Below, piece by piece: positions 61,652 to 64,000 of a stretch of DNA of 64,000 nucleotides (position 1 is the stretch's first letter; each line of letters starts with the position of its first letter). The notes beneath the pieces are model-generated. The model was not told the origin of the DNA and ran no database searches. It worked only from the letters and a program-made list of their open reading frames with translations. The position numbers and the translations under genes were made by a program. Source of the stretch: Rhodobacteraceae bacterium DSL-40 (GTDB lineage: Bacteria > Pseudomonadota > Alphaproteobacteria > Rhodobacterales > Rhodobacteraceae); assembly GCA_003258405.1 (NCBI GenBank), contig QKPN01000017.1, forward strand, positions 1 to 64,000, written 5' to 3'.

Positions 61652-63316
61652 TCAGCCCGGCGCGAGCCCCTCGCGGGTAAGCCGGGAGGCGAGCCGGAGC
61701 CCGAGCTGCACGGCCGTGAGCGTCGGATTGGCCTGGCCCGAGGTCGGCAGGACGGCCGTGCTCGCCACGAAGAGATTGGGCACGTCGAACGCCCGGCAAT
61801 CGCCATCGACCACCGCCGCCCCCGGTGCGGGGCCCATGCGGATCGTGCCGATCTGATGCGCCCCGTCGGTCGCCTCGGCGATCACCGCCGCGGCCCGGCG
61901 GGCGGGGTCGGCCTCGTAATAGTCGATCCGGCCGAGGCCGTTGCGCCCGAGCCAGGCGGCGAGCGCCTCATGGGCGCGCAGGACCGGCCCGGCATCGGCC
62001 TCGGAGAAGCGCAGGTCGATCCGCAGCCGGGGCTGGCCGAGCGCATCACAGGCCTCCGCCAGCGTCAGCCGGCTCTCCGGATCGGGCAGGTGCTCGCCAT
62101 GATATTCGAGCCCGTAGCGCCGGGCGGGATTGCGCAGGAAAAACCCCGGAAGACGCATCCGCGCCACCTTGTTGCGCCAGAGGAAGGCGGGCGCGAACCC
62201 GATGGTGCGCGGCAGGTCGCGGAGCACGTTCAGGAAATGCGCCCCACGGTGATAGGGCGGATAGCCGATATGCTTGCGCCGCAGGGCCTCGGCGATCAGC
62301 CGCCGCCCGAGCGGCTCGATCGAGAGCGCGAGGAAGACGGCGGAGAGCGGCCCCGAACGGTGTGCGGCATTGGCGATGGGCGGCACCACCGGCCAGAACA
62401 CCACGTTGGAAAGCCGCGCCTCCTCCTGCAGCGCCGCGCTCGGCACCAGCCGGCGACGCACATAGGAGCCGTGGCCGTCGACGTGATAGTCGAGCCCGTC
62501 GTGCAGCGCCGCGTTCTCCAGCGTGATGTCAGCGATCTGGCCGCTGACATGGCCCATGTAGGTCCGGCCCAGGGGGCCGTCCGCGCCGCCGAAGAGGGCA
62601 GGGCGGCGGCGCTGCTCGAGCAGGAGGAGCCGCGTGCTCTCGTTGCCGCCCGCCGCCAGCACCACCTGCGCCACGGGAAGCACGCAGCGGACACCCTCGC
62701 CCGGGCGGCCCAGATGGAGCTCGAGCGCGGCGATCCGCCCGTCTTCATGATAGCGGAAGCCCGTCACCGTGCTGTGGAGCGCGACCGCGAGATTGGCCGC
62801 GTCGCGCAGGTCCGCGCGCAGCCGCTTCTGGATCTTCGGCGTGTTGCTCCAGCGCTCCAGCGCCTCCCAGCCGAAGGCCGGATCGGCCGCGACCCCCGGA
62901 AGCGCCTCGCGAAACACCGGTGCCCCCGCGTCCATGTCGGAAAGGGCCGCCTCGAGCCAGGGGGCGAGATCGGTCTCGTCGATCGGCCAGGGCGGCAGGT
63001 CGAGCCAGGGCCGCGAGCGGAAATCGACCGGATCGAAGGGCAGGCAGCGCCCGGCCCAGAGATTCGATGTCCCCCCCAGCTGGCGGGCCACCACGGTATG
63101 CGGCTCGAAATTGTTCTCCGGCCGGACATTCTCGGCCTGCATCAGATCCCCGATGCCGGCCTCCGCCCCCGGCCCGCCGCTCTCGAGCACCAGCACCCGC
63201 TCGCCACGGGCGGCGAGCGCGCGGGCAAGCGACAATCCGACCGACCCCGATCCGATGACACAGATGCCCGCGCCGAATCCGGCAAGTGCTTCCTGGCTGG
63301 GGGTCTCGAGGATCAT
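61652..63316 (-). CDS. GMC-type FAD-dependent oxidoreductase
   Basis: 554 residues from ATG 63316 with GGGAGG six bases upstream; the frame upstream to 63439 is Arg/Pro-rich and not used. FAD motifs: ICVIGSGSVGLSLARAL, VLVLESGG and ARQLGGTSNLWAGRCLPF. VVLAAGGNESTRLLLL is the second dinucleotide segment. The C-terminal signature is GAHQIGTIRMGPAPGAAVVDG in parts (His) and FVASTAVLPTSGQANPTLTAV (Asn). The two active-site bases of GMC enzymes are in these loops. It is similar to glucose-methanol-choline oxidoreductases found in polysaccharide clusters, which probably oxidise a sugar or alcohol. No substrate can be given. Confidence 0.88.
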   Translation of the reverse strand: MILETPSQEALAGFGAGICVIGSGSVGLSLARALAARGERVLVLESGGPGAEAGIGDLMQAENVRPENNFEPHTVVARQLGGTSNLWAGRCLPFDPVDFRSRPWLDLPPWPIDETDLAPWLEAALSDMDAGAPVFREALPGVAADPAFGWEALERWSNTPKIQKRLRADLRDAANLAVALHSTVTGFRYHEDGRIAALELHLGRPGEGVRCVLPVAQVVLAAGGNESTRLLLLEQRRRPALFGGADGPLGRTYMGHVSGQIADITLENAALHDGLDYHVDGHGSYVRRRLVPSAALQEEARLSNVVFWPVVPPIANAAHRSGPLSAVFLALSIEPLGRRLIAEALRRKHIGYPPYHRGAHFLNVLRDLPRTIGFAPAFLWRNKVARMRLPGFFLRNPARRYGLEYHGEHLPDPESRLTLAEACDALGQPRLRIDLRFSEADAGPVLRAHEALAAWLGRNGLGRIDYYEADPARRAAAVIAEATDGAHQIGTIRMGPAPGAAVVDGDCRAFDVPNLFVASTAVLPTSGQANPTLTAVQLGLRLASRLTREGLAPG

Positions 63317-63491
63317 GCGCGCCTCCCGCGGCAGGCGAACGACGGGCTGCAGGCGGAAACGGGCGCGGCGCGGCGGATCCGGCGCGGGACTCGGGCAATC
63401 GGCATGGCGGACTCTCTCAACTCCAGAACTCGGCCTCACGCACCAGCGGATGCAACTTCCGGGCGTTATACGCTACATGCGGCCTACGCCA

Positions 63492-63543
63492 ACACTCTTG
63501 CGCAAAGGTTGAGCTCCGTCCGGTGCAGGACACTCTTGCACAA
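63492..63543. repeat. Direct repeat ACACTCTTGCxCAA before the tRNA
   Basis: ACACTCTTGCGCAA at 63492-63505 and ACACTCTTGCACAA at 63530-63543, one mismatch, 38 bp apart. The second copy overlaps the region where the tRNA promoter should be. Confidence 0.5.
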
Positions 63544-63574
63544 GCGGGACGAAAATGATTTGTGTGCGCGCATT

Positions 63575-63664
63575 GGAGAGGTGGCCGAGTGGTCGAAGGC
63601 GCACGCCTGGAAAGTGTGTAGGCGGGGAACCGTCTCGAGGGTTCGAATCCCTCTCTCTCCGCCA
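63575..63664 (+). tRNA. tRNA-Ser(GGA)
   Basis: A 90-base type II tRNA with the encoded CCA end. Acceptor GGAGAGG (63575) pairs with TCTCTCC near the 3' end. D-arm is gtggccgagtggtcgaaggc. The anticodon stem CACGC/GTGTG holds loop CTGGAAA, so the anticodon is GGA (serine). The long variable arm (aggcggggaaccgtct) and T-arm GAGGG-TTCGAAT-CCCTC complete it. Confidence 0.96.
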
Positions 63665-63716
63665 CCCCCCTCTCATCGCCTGTCGCGAACCGTCCCTCCG
63701 GTGCAGTCCGCACGAA

Positions 63717-63736
63717 ATGTTCCGCGCGCGGAACAT
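63717..63736. promoter_or_regulatory. Perfect 20-bp palindrome
   Basis: ATGTTCCGCGCGCGGAACAT is its own reverse complement. It lies 53 bp after the tRNA and 78 bp before the ArsR-type gene. It could be an operator or a terminator of the tRNA transcript. Confidence 0.45.
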
Positions 63737-63752
63737 CCGGCTCCGGGTCTTG

Positions 63753-63774
63753 AAACTTAGCAAACTGGCGAAGT
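63753..63774. promoter_or_regulatory. Imperfect palindrome upstream of the ArsR-type gene, candidate operator
   Basis: AACTTaGC and GCgAAGTT arms around a 6-base centre: eight of eleven base pairs match. It is 40 bp upstream of the regulator start. ArsR proteins commonly bind imperfect dyads close to their own promoters. Confidence 0.4.
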
Positions 63775-63813
63775 TTTCCTTGCCCGGCCGGCGCACGGAT
63801 GATAGTTAGCTGA

Positions 63814-64000
63814 ATGACTAAGCATCATCCGGACCTCTCGCCGCTCTTCCATGCCCTGGCCGATCCGACCCGCCGGTCGATCCTGACCCGGCTCGCCGAA
63901 CGCCCCGCCCGGGTCACCGACCTGTCCGGACCCACGGGCCTGCGCCTGCCGACGGTGATGCGGCACCTCGCGGTGCTGGAGGACGCCGGGCTGATCACCA
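63814..64000 (+). CDS. ArsR-family transcriptional regulator, cut by window end
   Basis: The first 62 residues are visible from ATG 63814. LFHALADPTRRSILTRLAE is the classic ArsR/SmtB start; VTDLSGPTGLRLPTVMRHLAVLEDAGLI is the recognition helix region seen in parts. No metal-binding cysteine pair (ELCVCDL) appears in the visible part, so it is more like the non-metal group that is often paired with an SRPBCC/AHSA1 protein. The end and its partner are outside the window. It could autoregulate through the dyads just upstream. Confidence 0.85.
   Translation, partial: MTKHHPDLSPLFHALADPTRRSILTRLAERPARVTDLSGPTGLRLPTVMRHLAVLEDAGLIT

Noticed and set aside
61076-63760. An 894-codon open frame on the plus strand
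   Set aside because: Antisense to the sulfotransferase and GMC oxidoreductase genes and running into the tRNA; no domain recognisable.

Overview
The window is high-GC DNA from an alphaproteobacterium, most likely Rhodobacterales (Rhodobacteraceae in the broad sense). The main pointers are a VPLPA-type C-terminal sorting signal with a matching exosortase/EpsI fusion, homologues of the Rhodobacter gene transfer agent (GTA) head-spike and tail-fibre genes, TTAA-N7-TTAA sites of the CtrA type, and two sulfotransferase-like genes, which are common in marine members. No rRNA, IS element, integrase or CRISPR array was seen. There is one tRNA, tRNA-Ser(GGA). The assignment comes from protein families, not from a marker gene.

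Layout. 1-4.0 kb: a minus-strand pair, a small spike-base protein and a very large repeat/Ig-like protein running off the left edge, divergent from a family 2 glycosyltransferase. 4.1-9.7 kb: a compact minus-strand chemotaxis operon (STAS, CheY, CheA, CheW, CheR, one unknown) with a divergent second CheY. 9.9-18.3 kb: plus-strand polysaccharide genes (polymerase/ligase, PglK-like flippase, glycosyltransferases, UDP-glucose dehydrogenase, UDP-glucuronate epimerase). 18.5-22.1 kb: a VPLPA-CTERM protein, a glycosyltransferase and a DUF2793 tail-fibre-like protein. 22.3-27.6 kb: a Kps-type ABC capsule exporter, a phosphohexomutase and a glycosyltransferase. 27.8-33.5 kb: a membrane-anchored 1330-residue coiled-coil repeat protein with two small unknown partners. 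33.6-37.8 kb: PssE, PssD, acyl carrier protein, FkbH-like protein and a serine-acetyltransferase-like enzyme. 37.9-49.7 kb: an exopolysaccharide/exosortase locus (PrsT-like TPR lipoprotein, priming transferase, ExeA-like ATPase, Wzz, BY-kinase, BLUF photoreceptor, Wza, beta-barrel, XrtD). 49.9-63.3 kb: sulfotransferases, more glycosyltransferases, CDP-sugar genes and a GMC oxidoreductase. 63.6-64 kb: tRNA-Ser and an ArsR-type regulator cut by the right edge.

How it fits together. Most of the window builds the cell surface. One branch primes a sugar on a lipid (40.7 kb), extends it, flips it (11.5 kb), polymerises it (10 kb) and exports it through Wzz, BY-kinase, Wza and a beta-barrel. A second branch exports capsule through an ABC system. 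Nucleotide-sugar genes supply UDP-glucuronate/galacturonate and a CDP-glucose-derived sugar. The ACP/FkbH set and the sulfotransferases probably decorate the glycan. The exosortase probably sorts the VPLPA protein. Two GTA-like adhesin loci sit among these genes; in Rhodobacter capsulatus the capsule is the GTA receptor, so receptor and ligand genes may be linked here. Candidate CtrA sites occur next to the chemotaxis genes and before two transcription units of the coiled-coil locus, which would tie these to the regulator that also controls motility and GTA.
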